A stretch of 64,000 nucleotides of DNA from Antedon mediterranea. Taxonomy: Eukaryota; Echinodermata; Crinoidea; Comatulida; Antedonidae. Below the pieces are notes generated by a model that worked only from the letters and a program-made list of their open reading frames with translations, was not told the origin of the DNA and made no database searches. The first letter of the stretch is position 1. Each line of letters opens with the position of its first letter. Of this stretch, positions 24,340-40,758 are shown in pieces. Location: contig NC_092671.1 in NCBI RefSeq assembly GCF_964355755.1, positions 34,491,304 to 34,555,303 on the forward strand, read 5' to 3'. Made by a program: the position numbers and the translations under genes.

Positions 24340-26095
24340 GTAAGTTCGTAGAAACACTTTAGTTTTGGCACTATTTCATCCTTATCATTATTCTTCTATC
24401 GATTCGTATCGATATCGAAGACTGGGAACCGGAATTGAAAAAGATACCCAAACTTTTACCGGTCGTTGGTTCGTTCCTTTCAATACTATCAATGGTGTCT
24501 GTCGTTCATTGCGTCCTTCTGTAGTACCTGCCCTACAGTAATTACATATTGACTTCTTCAACATTCGACTTTATATGAATGGATGTCTAGTTGGTATCAG
24601 ACCATAGAGATAGAACATTTTTATTTTTACCTTCATGATTTTACTTTTTACACCGTTTGGTTTTTGTTTGTTTGTTTTTTTTTTCTGAATTACACCAATT
24701 ACTGTATCATCAGCTCGCTGTTGCTTCCTCTGTCACCAAACTTTCTGTATCTCCATAATCTGACTTGACCGTCGGTGCATTATATTTACGTTTTTTAATT
24801 TATAGGCCTATTCGTATATATTGTGCAAACGCATCGTGTTGTAGGCCTAAGTGCAATATTTTATTAGCGAATTTGGCATCGAAAATAGTAACTATTATAC
24901 TGCATCTCCGCACGTTTTGTTGCCAATCGGAACATCGAACGAAACCATGGTTTAGGCATATGTGCCACCCAGCCTGCTCGGCCTATACTTACTTTCTTGA
25001 ATAAAACTCCCCGATCAGCCTAAATCAACCTGCTTAACTAAGCATCTATCTCTTTTGGCGCCCCTAGTATGAAACTAATATACTATATCAGTTTGTGTGA
25101 TGGTCTATTACACTGACGCAGTTGCATTAGCGACAACGTCATACAAAGCGTAAATTGGTTTTTCACTCATGCACAAACACAACTGTACAAAAACAAACCT
25201 GCTTTTCCATTACTGCCCTGATTATATACAAAGTTTTAGACGCATTCTTTTCGGATAAAACGCATTTCACAGATTCGCATTACATTTTACAATGCGATTA
25301 AGTTTATTTAATTAATTCAGATTTATTGTAAAATTTGTTGTCAAGAGACCAAATGCGAACATTTTTCAATTTAAAATTACACCAATAAAATTAACAAATG
25401 TGGTTAAAATGTTAGAATATAATTAATTAAAAATATAAAATATATATTCGATTACCTTCTGAAACTTTGCTTTGTCGTACTGCATTTGGAAGAAAAGAAT
25501 CATCATGTCGCTTTGTAGTTAGTTTTACCAACAACTATAGACTATTGGTTGTGCATAAGCCTAAACAAAAATTAAGTTGCTTAGTATATATCTTAATCTC
25601 ATACTTGGTTTCATGCAGTTTACCTGCCATCATATATAGTAGCAAATGTATTGATATACAGTAACTCTGATTCATAATAAATTCGGTATCGGGTTTTTTT
25701 TTTTATAGAATATAATGCAATTAATTCAAAATCATAATTATAACTTATAATTAGTCAAGATCTCGGCTCTTCAAAGTTATATAGATCATCAACAGATGTC
25801 TGTACAAATATGCAAAGCTTACAATATGGAGTTTCTATAATATAAATTAATGATTCCTATATTTAATTCAATATCTTTACCACTTTCGATCGATCAAAGA
25901 CCTTTTTTTACAGCAGCTTATTCCCCCGGTGCTTAGATGTCTACCAGCTAAAATAAACAGGCACCAATACTATGTACCATAAGCCACCCAAGGTTTAGCT
26001 GTTTTAATGTTGCATATTGTGACACTCGCGAGCATGCGTAATTATCCGCGTCAGAAACCAATTAACATATTATGCTTAAATATTATATATTTCAG
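24340..26095. other. Probable NR4A leader intron, no coding exon seen
   Basis: AT-rich. Ends in the acceptor TATTATATATTTCAG immediately before the first coding exon. No repeat family recognised. Confidence 0.4.
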
Positions 26096-26141
26096 AACGC
26101 CGGAAACTCCGACCGAAACATTAAACCAAGCGTCATCGATC

Positions 26142-30620
<4,479 letters not shown>

Positions 30621-32549
30621 TGTAAATCATTTAGCCTTTGATTTTGCATACAACCCTTAATGATAATTTTGGCTTGTATCATAGTATTATAATATCTACA
30701 TAATATACCTGGTTCATGTATTTAAATGTCAAATCATGAGGCCTGTTTAGAATTGTTAATATCTTTTGTACATGACGCGTTAATGTTTTTTAATCATAAC
30801 ACACGATGTACTCACCAAGTTTGTCAGCGTTAGCACGTCATACGTGGATGAGGGAAGGTACGACATAACACAAAATATGGCACTCCCAGTGTATAATGAA
30901 TTAAGTATTTTCAAACTTATGTAATTTATTTTGTAAAAATAGTGAAATATAATATATTAGTCATGGATGCTGAGTATCTGTAGACAAACTTGTATATACT
31001 TGTGTTGAAAATATCTTGACTATGTAAATTAATAGAGTTTATAATTGGTTGTCGCTGTGTGACTCCTATCCTTATTTTATTCCGAGTATAAGAAATGTAA
31101 TTTCGCTGTTGAGTGCCATGAGCTTTGTCATCAGTATTGAGCCTGCGCACAGTGTGTTTTGATTTCTGATAAAGTGTTTTAATAGTTTATTATTACCATA
31201 GTTTTTTTGTGGGTGGGGGTTGGCGGGGTGTAGATGAGGTGTCATGACATTTCAACGGGAGAACAATTTAAGTCGAAGTTAACACTTCTGGCTTGAGCTT
31301 GATAAGCCATTGAAAATAGGCCAATTTCCCGACGCCCAGATTTCAGATGTTATCGACCTCAATGTTGTGTTAATTTTCTGTTAGTCCAAATGATAGAAAT
31401 TTGGATTTTAATTTCTTATGAAATGTAGCGTGACCCCTGGATTGGTATATCGTCACGATGACGTCACATGACGTCTTATTCTGGTTAGTTTCTTCGGGTG
31501 GTTTTCGCTTAACTTGCTGTTGGATTATCAGATTCTTATAATTTTATTTTAATCAACGAAATTAGGTCACAGAAAGCATAACGAAACTATGCATAAATAT
31601 TGATACATAGAAAGAGAGAACGTATTGTTTGTTAATCCCGTATGCTTTCATTGGCGTGTTATTAGTTACGAATAACTTGTAAAACAAGTGCAAACGTATG
31701 TGAGTATTTAGGTCTAATTCTCATTGATTTGATAATTAGATATGTTAATATATGTGGTAATGGTTACCAATCAATTTCATCTATGAAACACAGCATTTCG
31801 TATTGTACAAGTACACATACGTTCGTATAACGCCCTGCGTTTCCATAGCGTTTTGCGCAACGCATTCAGTGAATTGCGTCACATCTGCGCTGCACTCACG
31901 TGATCGATCACTAGTTATGCCAGTTTAATCTAGATGTATTGCGTTGTTCGATTCTATTTCTAAAATGATGTATTTTACATAATTTATATAATGTCAATTT
32001 TTACAAACAATTAATATATGATAATTAATATAAAAATTGAGATACTTAATGAATATGTTTTATTGTATTGTGGGTCAACGGTTGTTATCGGTTTGTATCT
32101 TTCTTTTGTAACGCTTCAAGCTTCGATTTGATAAACGGATTTTTTACTACATGTATAATGCTTTCATTTATTATTAGTCCCTCGATATGACGTCGTTTCT
32201 TCTCTGTCAGATAAAGTCATGACCACGATGACGTCAATATCGCACACAAGGTCGCTGTAATCAGATAGTGTTTTATAATAGTTATACTCCTATCGCTTCA
32301 CACATACCAGTAAAATTAATAATTTCATATTGTGTCGTATTAACATTTTCATTATGATTATAATATTCTGTAAACGCCTATGCATAATGAATTATAATAT
32401 TTGTTTTTATTATATATTACTTTTTCCATATCTTAATCGTTTATTACTGTGTAAGGTATACGGTACCCTTTCCTAGTTCGTTATAGGCACAATTATGTTA
32501 ATTTTAGGGTGTTGTGTTGAAGCATGCCTTATAATACATATTGAATAAA
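30621..32549 (+). other. Probable NR4A 3' UTR
   Basis: No coding potential. The first canonical + strand AATAAA after the stop is at 32544-32549, implying a 3' UTR of about 1.9 kb. Several ATTTA pentamers (for example 30720, near 30923, near 31705) fit the AU-rich-element instability expected for an immediate-early mRNA. A G-rich run near 31208-31232 (GGGTGGGGGTTGGCGGGG) could form a quadruplex. CREs at 31459-31466 and 32229-32236. The transcript end is inferred. Confidence 0.4.
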
Positions 32550-32646
32550 ACTCCCAATCTGTTTACGGATTTTTAATTTACATATTAGAACAATATAGAA
32601 TAATATAGTTTTAATTAATTTCCACAGGACTTTATGACCACGTTTC

Positions 32647-32659
32647 AGGTCAAAGGTCA
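32647..32659 (+). promoter_or_regulatory. Perfect DR1 nuclear-receptor element containing an NBRE
   Basis: AGGTCAAAGGTCA consists of two AGGTCA half-sites with a 1-bp spacer (DR1, the RXR/HNF4/COUP-type element). The second half with its leading AA is AAAGGTCA, the NR4A monomer site. It lies about 2 kb past the NR4A stop and 100 bp beyond the likely poly(A) signal. Confidence 0.55.
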
Positions 32660-33828
32660 AATTGTTGGTGCTGTTTCACGTAAAATTATTGCAATGCTGA
32701 AGTTGTTGACGTTTTCTGTAAGTGTGTGTGTGTGAGTGTTTGTTATAAGCGCCACTTCGAGTTTTGTACACGAGAACAAAAGTTATAATAAATCGTTTGT
32801 CGTTGGCAAACAAAAGGAAAAAAATATACTGTGTTTCATCTTCTGTTCATTGTTCTATGAAATATCAACATGGTTAATAAAGTGAATCTAGTTGTTCACT
32901 AGCCTATGCGTAATGATAAGGTTACGATCGGCCTACCTATAACTGCCTACGATTTAGATTTGACGCACACCTGAACACTAATAAATTCATTAATATTATA
33001 TTTTTAATATAACCATTTATGATATCATAATTTCCGTCCACACCAAATAGTATTACTTCTTTTTAATTAATGAAAAATAATTCCAGAATCCTGTACCTGG
33101 CGTATAATTTATATTATTCTTATAAAAAACGGTATTCGGACAATACTTTTTTATTTGTTTAAAACTATTCTGGCTAAATTTCGAATAAGTAATCAACTCT
33201 ATGGCTATCAGGGCTATACATATCATTATTTTATTATACAACAAATCTAATGGGAATTATATAATTATCAATATTTACTTATTTATGTAGGCTACATAAT
33301 GTGTATTATATAACATAATTATATTTCTTCAGTAGGCCTACTAACGTATTACTGAATCAATGTACCACCACAGTAGTGAATCTGTTTCCACTTTGATCAG
33401 ATTGTAAATTACCCGGCGACTGGTGCGCGGTGTTCTTCTCCGCTCTTATAACGAAAGTCTTACAAGTTATCAGTACCGTGCACATTTAAGGCGTTTGGTA
33501 GATAAATGACATGATTAACAAAAACAAACTGAAAGTCCACAACACAACTGAAATCTCAAAGATACTAACGTTGGCGGCGCGCCAACAATTGTATCCTACA
33601 AACGAGTACGGTAATCTATCAAAATCGATCGACGAACCTAATTATTACTGGGCGTTGTTTTAATCGATAACATCTTTGATTTAATGTATTATCAAAGTAA
33701 AAGTCACCTGGTTTCTCCATCACTCTTCCACGTTAAAGTAAAGTAACTATGGGTAGGTACTGGTACTTCAAACTTTTCTATATGCTTTGAAACCAATATA
33801 ATGGATTAAATTACATAAGTGAATAACG
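32660..33828. other. Intergenic, no gene seen
   Basis: AT-rich. A short (GT)n run near 32722-32740 and additional AATAAA motifs (near 32787 and 32877) could mark alternative NR4A transcript ends. Confidence 0.4.
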
Positions 33829-34212
33829 TGAATATCATTTCGCTCACGACAAAATCATTTTGCTAACGAAAATATCATTTTGCTCACGACAATATCATTT
33901 TGCTCACGACAACATCATTTTGCTCACGACAACATTATTTTTCTCACGACAATATCATTTTGCTCACGGTAATATCATTTTGCTCAGAACAATATCATTT
34001 TGCTCACGACAATATCATTTTGCTCATGGTAATATCATTTTGTTCAGAACAATATCATTTTGCTCACGACAATATCATTTTGCTCACGACAATACCAATT
34101 TGCTCATGACAACATAATTTTTCTCACGGCAATATCATTTTGCTCACGAAAATATCATTTTGCTCACGACAATATCATTTTGCTCACGAAAATATCATTT
34201 TGCTCACGACAC
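33829..34212 (+). repeat. 20-bp minisatellite with 60-bp higher-order structure, about 19 copies
   Basis: Unit AATATCATTTTGCTCACGAC, repeated about 19 times. Variants are ordered: the block at 33961-34020 (CACGG, CAGAAC, CACGAC endings) is repeated at 34021-34080, so a trimer was itself duplicated. Open frames across it are by-products of the repeat. Confidence 0.95.
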
Positions 34213-34228
34213 TATTATCTATAAATCA

Positions 34229-34372
34229 AAAAACTGAAAAAAATTACTGAACAAATGACAATTGATATGGGTATCAGTGGCTGGTTCTATTATAAAATAA
34301 GTAAAAAGCAAATTAAACCGAAAAACAGCCAGAAAAAGCTTTTGGGTAACACTAACCCTTCCTTCGTATTGT
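34229..34372 (+). repeat. Dispersed repeat family B, copy 2
   Basis: Shares GGGTATCAGTGG, AAACAGCCAGAAAA and the end block GGTAACACTAACCCTTC with 3012-3165, in the same orientation. It directly abuts the minisatellite on one side and a family D segment on the other. Confidence 0.6.
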
Positions 34373-34394
34373 AATCAATGATGATAAACAAACC

Positions 34395-34545
34395 TATTCA
34401 AAGGACACACCTATTAAGTATTAAGGAGACTGTGGGACACATCCCGTGAACGAGCACGTCAAAGGAAAAACTTCCAACACCACAGCCAACCACTATTCAG
34501 GGACACTTTGTGGGGTCACGAGATTGTCCCTTTAATGTGGATTGT
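34395..34545. repeat. Dispersed repeat family D, copy 1
   Basis: Contains CACCTATTAAG, CCCGTGAACGAGCACG and ACTATTCAGGGACACTTT. The same words recur at 35465-35580 (with CCTATTGAGGGGACACTCGT) and 53847-53930. Non-coding interspersed repeat of unknown class. Confidence 0.55.
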
Positions 34546-35464
34546 ACTGTATTCTACAATAAGATGTGACCGGTGTAAAATGCAATTCGCTTGGTAGATG
34601 TAATAATTATATGATTAACAATGCAGAATTACTGTACTCAAAACAAATTGGAAGTTATAGAGGGCGTTTTTCTACATGATACAGTTGCACGCTACCAGCG
34701 CCCTCTATAATGTTCCCTATTATGTCATAATTAATCATGAATTATTCATGATTTCTGCCCACGTTCTTCCTGGAAAAAAAAATTACGCTACCAGCACGGC
34801 ATAACGGAATACTATGGTGGTTGTTGTCTTTTAGACCACTTAATTAAGAATTACAATACAGTACAAATATTGCATCTACAGTACAGTACTGTATATAATG
34901 CAACATTTTAAAATAATTTGTTTTTGTAGTTGATAAATCGAATTCGAAGTGTCATTTTAAATATGACATCTACTGTACAGTACAACAAATACTAAAAATT
35001 GTTTAATGGTTCAATAATTTCAGTCACTTATAAAAGTAGTCCTGCACACAACAAGTGCACCTCAGTGTTAACAAATAAAAAAAAAATGATTAAAAGCCTA
35101 TGACATTAAATATAAATTCGCAAAAACCTACCTGATATTGGTGACACCGTTCCACCCGCATTTTCGATGAATGCTATTTACAGAGAAAAACAACACCTGT
35201 TACAATAGAAATAGTATTCAAATAGGTGAGTTACATAATCCCACCTGTGTAATGTAAAGGAGTTTCGTATTGCATACGATACAGATAAATAGTTGCAGGG
35301 GAGAATATTTGGTAAAAGTACAGTCTATTCACATTTCTAATGTTAGTAGTATGTATTGAGTATAAAATCATACCAAACTGTTGGGGGCGCTTGATTCACT
35401 GCGTTCAATGCAGTCTTCTCAATATTGTAAAGCCAATATACTTCTTGACGTATTACAACACTAT

Positions 35465-35580
35465 TAAACCCCTATTGAGGGGACACTCGTGTGAAACAAA
35501 CGTGGATGATTATTGTTAACACAACGACTACCCCTATTCAGGGAACACTCTATTAAGGGGACACTTTCTGGTATACACCA
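35465..35580. repeat. Dispersed repeat family D, copy 2
   Basis: Internal repetition of CCCTATT(G/C/A)AGGGGACACT: CCCCTATTGAGGGGACACTC, CCCCTATTCAGGGAACACTC and CTATTAAGGGGACACTTT. GTGAAACAAACG lies between them. Confidence 0.6.
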
Positions 35581-35882
35581 CCTTCTGTGTACCATTATTA
35601 TCTTGCAGATATTATACCCCCATGCTTATTATGATAGCATAATAATGGGGATCATGATAGGCATAGTTTCAACAATTAAAACATGTAGGCCTACATAGAA
35701 TACATTGAGGACTGATATTATCAAACAATTATAAATAACGATCAATCCGCGATTTTGTGAATTGTTCCAACAATCATCATGTTATCATTATCACGGATCT
35801 AGTCAGTATGGTGGCAGTATTCACAGCTGGTTTTGAGTTTAATTTTGTTTTGGGTTTCTTATTTTATTTTGTTTATGTATAT

Positions 35883-35909
35883 TTTATTATTATTATTATT
35901 ATTATTTTT
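35883..35909 (+). repeat. (TTA)n microsatellite
   Basis: TTATTATTATTATTATTATT with flanking T-runs in an otherwise featureless stretch. Confidence 0.8.
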
Positions 35910-36598
35910 CTTTGTATGCTTTTTATTTATTTTTACAAGGGGGTGACTCGACTTGGCGGTGTCATGCCCGAATTGAGATGCACTATCTAAACTTCTGCCT
36001 AGGAAAAATATTGATAATCGCTCTTATGAAGTTTTCTGCATCCCACATGGCAAACATTAGTGTTGCAAGGAAAATCATTGATTGCTTATTTTTCTGCAAT
36101 ATTTCTTGAAGTTTCCATTTTTATAATGTGCGCCCTCAACCTTTATATTACACAGTGTCGATATGTACTGTATAATATTTTAAAAACCAATAGTATCGCA
36201 AAAAAATTTTATTTAAAATCAGATTGTTGACGAATATGTTTCATTCGGGTGTGGTGTAGACGAAATCGTCTAAGTTCGTTGAGAAATGTTTATTTTTTTT
36301 TATAATTCCGCTCTCTTTAAAATCCTGGATAAAATAACATTATTATTGTTCAGTAGGCCTACATAACATCGTATTCTTATATTATAACGCGTCAGAGGCG
36401 CTCCGGAGAAAACGGATACATATTAATAGGGCCTACTTTTAGCCTGTATGATGAGAAATAAGATTTAGCAGTAATACTTATTGAGCGTCATAAAAACTGG
36501 CATATTGACTTGTTGAGAGTGATGAGAGGCTGATGTGAGCCATCTACGCCAATATTGTTTGGTAAACTATTGTGTCTGTATAGTACGTTTGGAAGCAA

Positions 36599-36675
36599 CA
36601 TTACCAATCACATTTAGGCAACCAAATAGTATTTTACAATAATACTATTTGGTTGCCTAAATGTGATTGGTAATG
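36599..36675. repeat. Perfect 35-bp inverted repeat with 7-nt loop
   Basis: Left arm 36599-36633 and right arm 36641-36675 are exact reverse complements. The left arm begins CATTACCAATCACATTTAGG and the spacer is TTACAAT. The perfect match implies recent origin or active homogenisation. It contains a CCAAT word in the left arm. It could be a small foldback element, a template-switch product or, less likely, a small-RNA hairpin. Confidence 0.95.
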
Positions 36676-38519
36676 ACTGTTTATAACAGACAATCTTTCA
36701 ACGATAAATAATTTCCCCATTCAAGGAATATAAAACTTTCATGTCGGGCCAATAAAAAAGTGTATGTGTACGTTACGTGAAGTAGATAGACGCCACACGA
36801 GACAGCAAGGTTTTCGATCGCGCATTATTCACCAGCCTATCACGTTGCACACAATTTCGTACGTACTTCTTACGTGCAAAAGAACGAAATAATTTACACC
36901 ACGTGATATGAAATTAAACCAATCAAATGCCAAGGATAACTTATTATAGGAAGAACTGTCATCATCAGCATGATCGTTATTATCATTTATTTGATTTTAT
37001 TATTTTGCATTATGTCACGTACAGTATGGTATATTAAAAACATTGATGTCGTCAAAAAAAGAAAACGAAAATAGTTATAATTAATTCCTTTTATTTCATA
37101 TGTATATAGCACAGTTGATAACAAATCATTTAATTGTTTGCTATCCAGTCAATTATTTGACATAAATTGAAACGATTTCTTTCGTCAATAAATCAGATAT
37201 ATTCATTAAAATACATATAGATAGATCATAATATTACGCCACATGCCTATTATCTAATAGACAAATTCGCAGTCCTCCCGCACCTGACCCCGCCCTTTCT
37301 TCCCGCCCTGTTATCGGTCATCCCCAGACATTGTAGGCCTAACCACCGGACTTATAATTTCAATCCAGCCTATGCTGTAAAATAAACCCTGTTTTACCTT
37401 GTACACGACGTGTTTGTCTTAGACAATATATATATATATATTTAACAATTAACAATAATAGTTCATAACATTTAACAGATACAATATCATACTCTTACGC
37501 TGTGTCTCGTAGACACGTGTTGTCAGAGTGAAACGTAAACTTATCATTGGAACCTAATTCTTCTTAATTGGGTCGTTCAGAATATAATGTTTATATACTA
37601 CGCATCCGTAAAATAGACATTAGGAAACTTTTTTTTACCACGAACATAATTATGTAGATTTATAGGCTTACCGTTGGCCGAGAATACTAATAATTGTTCG
37701 TTGATTCAAGTTTACCTAATTTCAAAGAAAATCCTCAGATTACATTACATGAATGTAATCGGAAACTTAAGAGTATTTTATAAAAAATAAAATAAGAAAT
37801 AAAATACTGAATCTGCATAATTGCTAATAAATAAAAAACACACTTAAGTAATTTTGATTGAAATGATTCTCAAAGATTCTCTTAAGTAGTTGAGTAAAAA
37901 GCGACACAATCCTTGAAATTGGTACTTTATAACTACGGTTTTACGAGAGAAAAAAAACGTAACAAAATCAAACGAAATTGTTTAAAATATAAATTAATTT
38001 ATTGGTGTAACTTAGTGAAAATGCTTGTTACTATTTTTAGATTGATATTCCACATTCTAAGTGATAACCGCTGACGCTAATGTTTGTATGAGGCAAGAAG
38101 GAAGACAAAACATATATTTTAAAAAATTGAATCTTTATCTTCAGGGCATGCAAATCGTAGAGTGAGGTCTAATCATGTTAGAGCGATATTATTGATAGTT
38201 GGTTGGATTTTTAAGCGATTCCCTGTGTTATAACAATCAATCACAGCGATTTAAACAACTAATTGCAATTAATTTGAGCCGATATTGTGCATTTCTTCAA
38301 TTGTCTACAAGGTTATTTGCATTATTACACTATAATAATGTCATCTCTATACAATAAACGAGCACTTATGGGAGTGAGGATCTATCTAGTAAAAGCGACT
38401 AAAATGGGCTCGTGCTGCGAGATAAAATAAACAAAAATTATTATACCGTAGTAATTCGTCAACGAATAATAATCGTTAATGCATTTAAATGGTATATACG
38501 TGTTTCACCATTTTAGCAC
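36676..38519. other. Intergenic, no gene; isolated GC box
   Basis: AT-rich. CCCCGCCC at 37288-37295 is a GC box (Sp-family site on the other strand) within a short C-rich stretch. A (TA)n run lies near 37428-37442. No exon seen. Confidence 0.4.
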
Positions 38520-38880
38520 TAGTATAATTACAAGATTGTGAACGCGCGTGTGTCCGGCAGCAACACCCCGGTGCTGTAGTCAGACTTGGCCAAGCTGAGG
38601 TATGAATGGCGACGAACATTTATCCACTAAGCGCGCACACCAATCGACCAATGAGAGCTACGATACGCATGATTAATCAATTGCGCGTATAGCAACGATT
38701 AGCCAATTATAATAGGGCGCACATCCATGGTCTGGCCTATCAGCGTCTTGTACATCTTCTACGTCATAAGGTGCGCAGCACCGCATTGACCAATCGCAAC
38801 TCCTTAAAATATTCGACCTGGAAATCCCTTATCAACCACCGTTACCGTTACGTCACTTAGCGCTTTTCAAATCAAGAAAA
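38520..38880. promoter_or_regulatory. CCAAT/CRE-rich promoter-like island, gene unknown
   Basis: CpG- and GC-richer than its flanks. CCAAT words occur at about 38640, 38648, 38702 and 38790, and CRE-like TACGTCA motifs at about 38760 and 38850. The composition resembles the 19.5-kb NR4A promoter candidate. It lies 0.7-1 kb beyond the 3' end of Sp6-9. It may be an enhancer or the promoter of an unrecognised transcript on either strand. No MITE ends were found around it. Confidence 0.35.
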
Positions 38881-39558
38881 AAAGCGCATTATTACGATCA
38901 TTACAAATATTTGTATCTTTCTACTGGTTTAAGTAAAAATAGATAATGTTTGCATTAAGATAGACCTATAAATAGGCAAATAAAACGCTGTTCTTGAATT
39001 GAAAATACTAAACCTACTTTACAGTCATTGAAACCGCATAACAAAGAATGATGCATGCAGTGTTTACACAGTAGTGCATCTGTCTGTCTGTACCACGTTT
39101 AAAACAAACTGGTAATAACTATAACCTATATTACGGCAGTTATATCAGTCACTGTTACGTACGGTCCGTACACATTGAAACGTATTTAAAGTGTAAAATT
39201 GAACATAGATATCGGGATCAAATAAATATCTTATTTTGCCCTTACATTTTGCTTATAAACACAAATAACACAATGAATATAGTATATTTTCATGACATTT
39301 CGATTGATTATACATCGAATAAGAACTGGACCAGACGCCCTATTTACATTTAAATCCAAACACAACTTCAATATAAATATATTTATACTTATTTTGTATT
39401 ATTTAATTGTTTTTTCAAACAATCTATAAAATAAAATATCCAACTAAATCATAATTATCATAATTTATGATATGAATTGAGATCTTTGCACTTCGGATCT
39501 TAAATAAAGTTATTTACAAGTTCTTAATATAATTATTTTGGAAAGTGTGTTACTTCAT
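38881..39558 (-). other. Probable Sp6-9 3' UTR and flank
   Basis: AT-rich sequence following the Sp6-9 stop on the minus strand. I did not find a canonical AATAAA close to the stop. An ATTAAA variant appears on the minus strand near 39403. No coding potential. Confidence 0.35.
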
Positions 39559-40758
39559 TTAGGCGGTATTTTCAGACGGATTGTTATCGTTTGATTTGTT
39601 TTTATTGGTCGATGGCGATGTTGATTCAGTCCTGTTTTCGGTTTGTGATGATTCATTATTTTCTGTATTTTTTGTTGTCACATTGCTACCAGAATTACCC
39701 TTTTTTACATTTGCACTTTGACCCGAGTGCGTCTTCACGTGTTTACTTAGATGATCACTGCGCATAAAGCGTTTGTTACAAATTGGACAAGCGAATCTTT
39801 TTTCACCGGTATGCGTTCGCAAATGACGTTGTAACTCGTCTGAACGAGTAAAGCGTTTCCCGCAAAATAGCCAATTGCACACGAATGGTCGTTCTCCAGT
39901 ATGCCACCGTAAATGAGCTTTCAGATGGGATGTTTTACCGTACACTTTTCCACATCCGGGTATATGACAACTATGAACATTTTTCTTGTGAATAGGTTGT
40001 CCGGCTGCTGCTAGCCGTTCGTTTTCCTGACAGTTTGGACAATCGCATGTAGCTCTACCCGTATATCGACGATCAGCACGTGATGATATTGGAAATCCAG
40101 AAAAAGATGACGGCACTAGAAAGGGTCCAGCATGTCCAGATAACCCAATTAGGTCAACTGGAGGTGACCAATATGGTTTAAAACCAGGATGCGACATGAA
40201 AGACCCTGGTGGGAAAAGATGTCCGCTTGACGATGGTGAAAGTCCTGATGGGATACCGCTATGTGAATAGTCTGCTGCTGAACGCAGGTGCGCTAGATGA
40301 TCGTGCATGTTACCCGGGTGAGGGTTACAGAATCTTAAGTCACAGTTCCTATGAAAGGCAGAGTCACTTTGCACTGATTTTGCAGAGAGTCCTTCTCTGA
40401 CTATATGGCTATACGAATTACAGAACGGCGGATGACATAAAGATGGATGCCTACTGAAAACTCCTTCGTACGGTTTGAGAGCGAGTTGGCGCTCTTTCTT
40501 ATGATCGTCTGTATCCTTAAGTAACATTTCCATTGAGTATGACGTCAGTGAGTTCCTATTTCGTGGGACTTCATTTTCGTCCCCTGATTGTGGTAGCGTT
40601 AGGCGTTCCCGTAGTGAAGACATTGGACAGGGATGTTTCAGTGAATTTATTCCTCGAATGTAGGCCGCATCAAGACCAGAAAGGCCTTTCTGTATGTCCT
40701 CACTGGATGGCTGCCACATAAATTTTGACTGTCCGGTAGGTGGCCACGGCATAGAACT
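39559..40758 (-). CDS. Sp6-9 (SP8/SP9): Transcription factor Sp6-9 class (Sp8/Sp9-like), main exon
   Basis: Nuclear GC-box-binding factor; Sp6-9 genes act in limb/appendage outgrowth and neural patterning in other bilaterians. The exon starts on the minus strand after the acceptor CCTTTGCTCTTCCAG (phase 0), so codons begin AGT TCT ATG CCG TGG. Numbering from the TTG at 40770, it holds a Ser/Pro/His-rich region and the Sp8/9-like DGFKP-type block 'PGFKPYW' (195-201). The Btd box is in [14 protein letters not shown] (234-247). Three fingers follow: C268/C273/H286/H290, C298/C303/H316/H320 and C328/C331/H344/H348. [14 protein letters not shown] and [14 protein letters not shown] are diagnostic of the Sp6-9 class rather than Sp5 or Sp1-4. 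The tail is Asn/Ser/Thr-rich. The Sp box (SPLAMLAATC type) is not in this exon. The true start is unresolved. Confidence 0.95.
   Translation of the reverse strand, partial: SSMPWPPTGQSKFMWQPSSEDIQKGLSGLDAAYIRGINSLKHPCPMSSLRERLTLPQSGDENEVPRNRNSLTSYSMEMLLKDTDDHKKERQLALKPYEGVFSRHPSLCHPPFCNSYSHIVREGLSAKSVQSDSAFHRNCDLRFCNPHPGNMHDHLAHLRSAADYSHSGIPSGLSPSSSGHLFPPGSFMSHPGFKPYWSPPVDLIGLSGHAGPFLVPSSFSGFPISSRADRRYTGRATCDCPNCQENERLAAAGQPIHKKNVHSCHIPGCGKVYGKTSHLKAHLRWHTGERPFVCNWLFCGKRFTRSDELQRHLRTHTGEKRFACPICNKRFMRSDHLSKHVKTHSGQSANVKKGNSGSNVTTKNTENNESSQTENRTESTSPSTNKNKSNDNNPSENTA

Noticed and set aside
33860-34117. Overlapping frames with repeated FCSRQYHFAHDN peptides
   Set aside because: By-product of a 20-bp tandem array without start context, splice sites or domain.
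33829-34212. CRISPR-like array
   Set aside because: Units are contiguous with no unique spacers; it is a minisatellite in animal DNA.
36599-36675. Confident microRNA call for the perfect hairpin
   Set aside because: Animal pre-miRNAs normally have bulges and mismatches. A 35-bp perfect stem fits a young inverted repeat better, and there is no expression evidence.
40209-40721. Plus-strand frames within the Sp6-9 exon
   Set aside because: Shadow frames opposite a clearly conserved coding exon.
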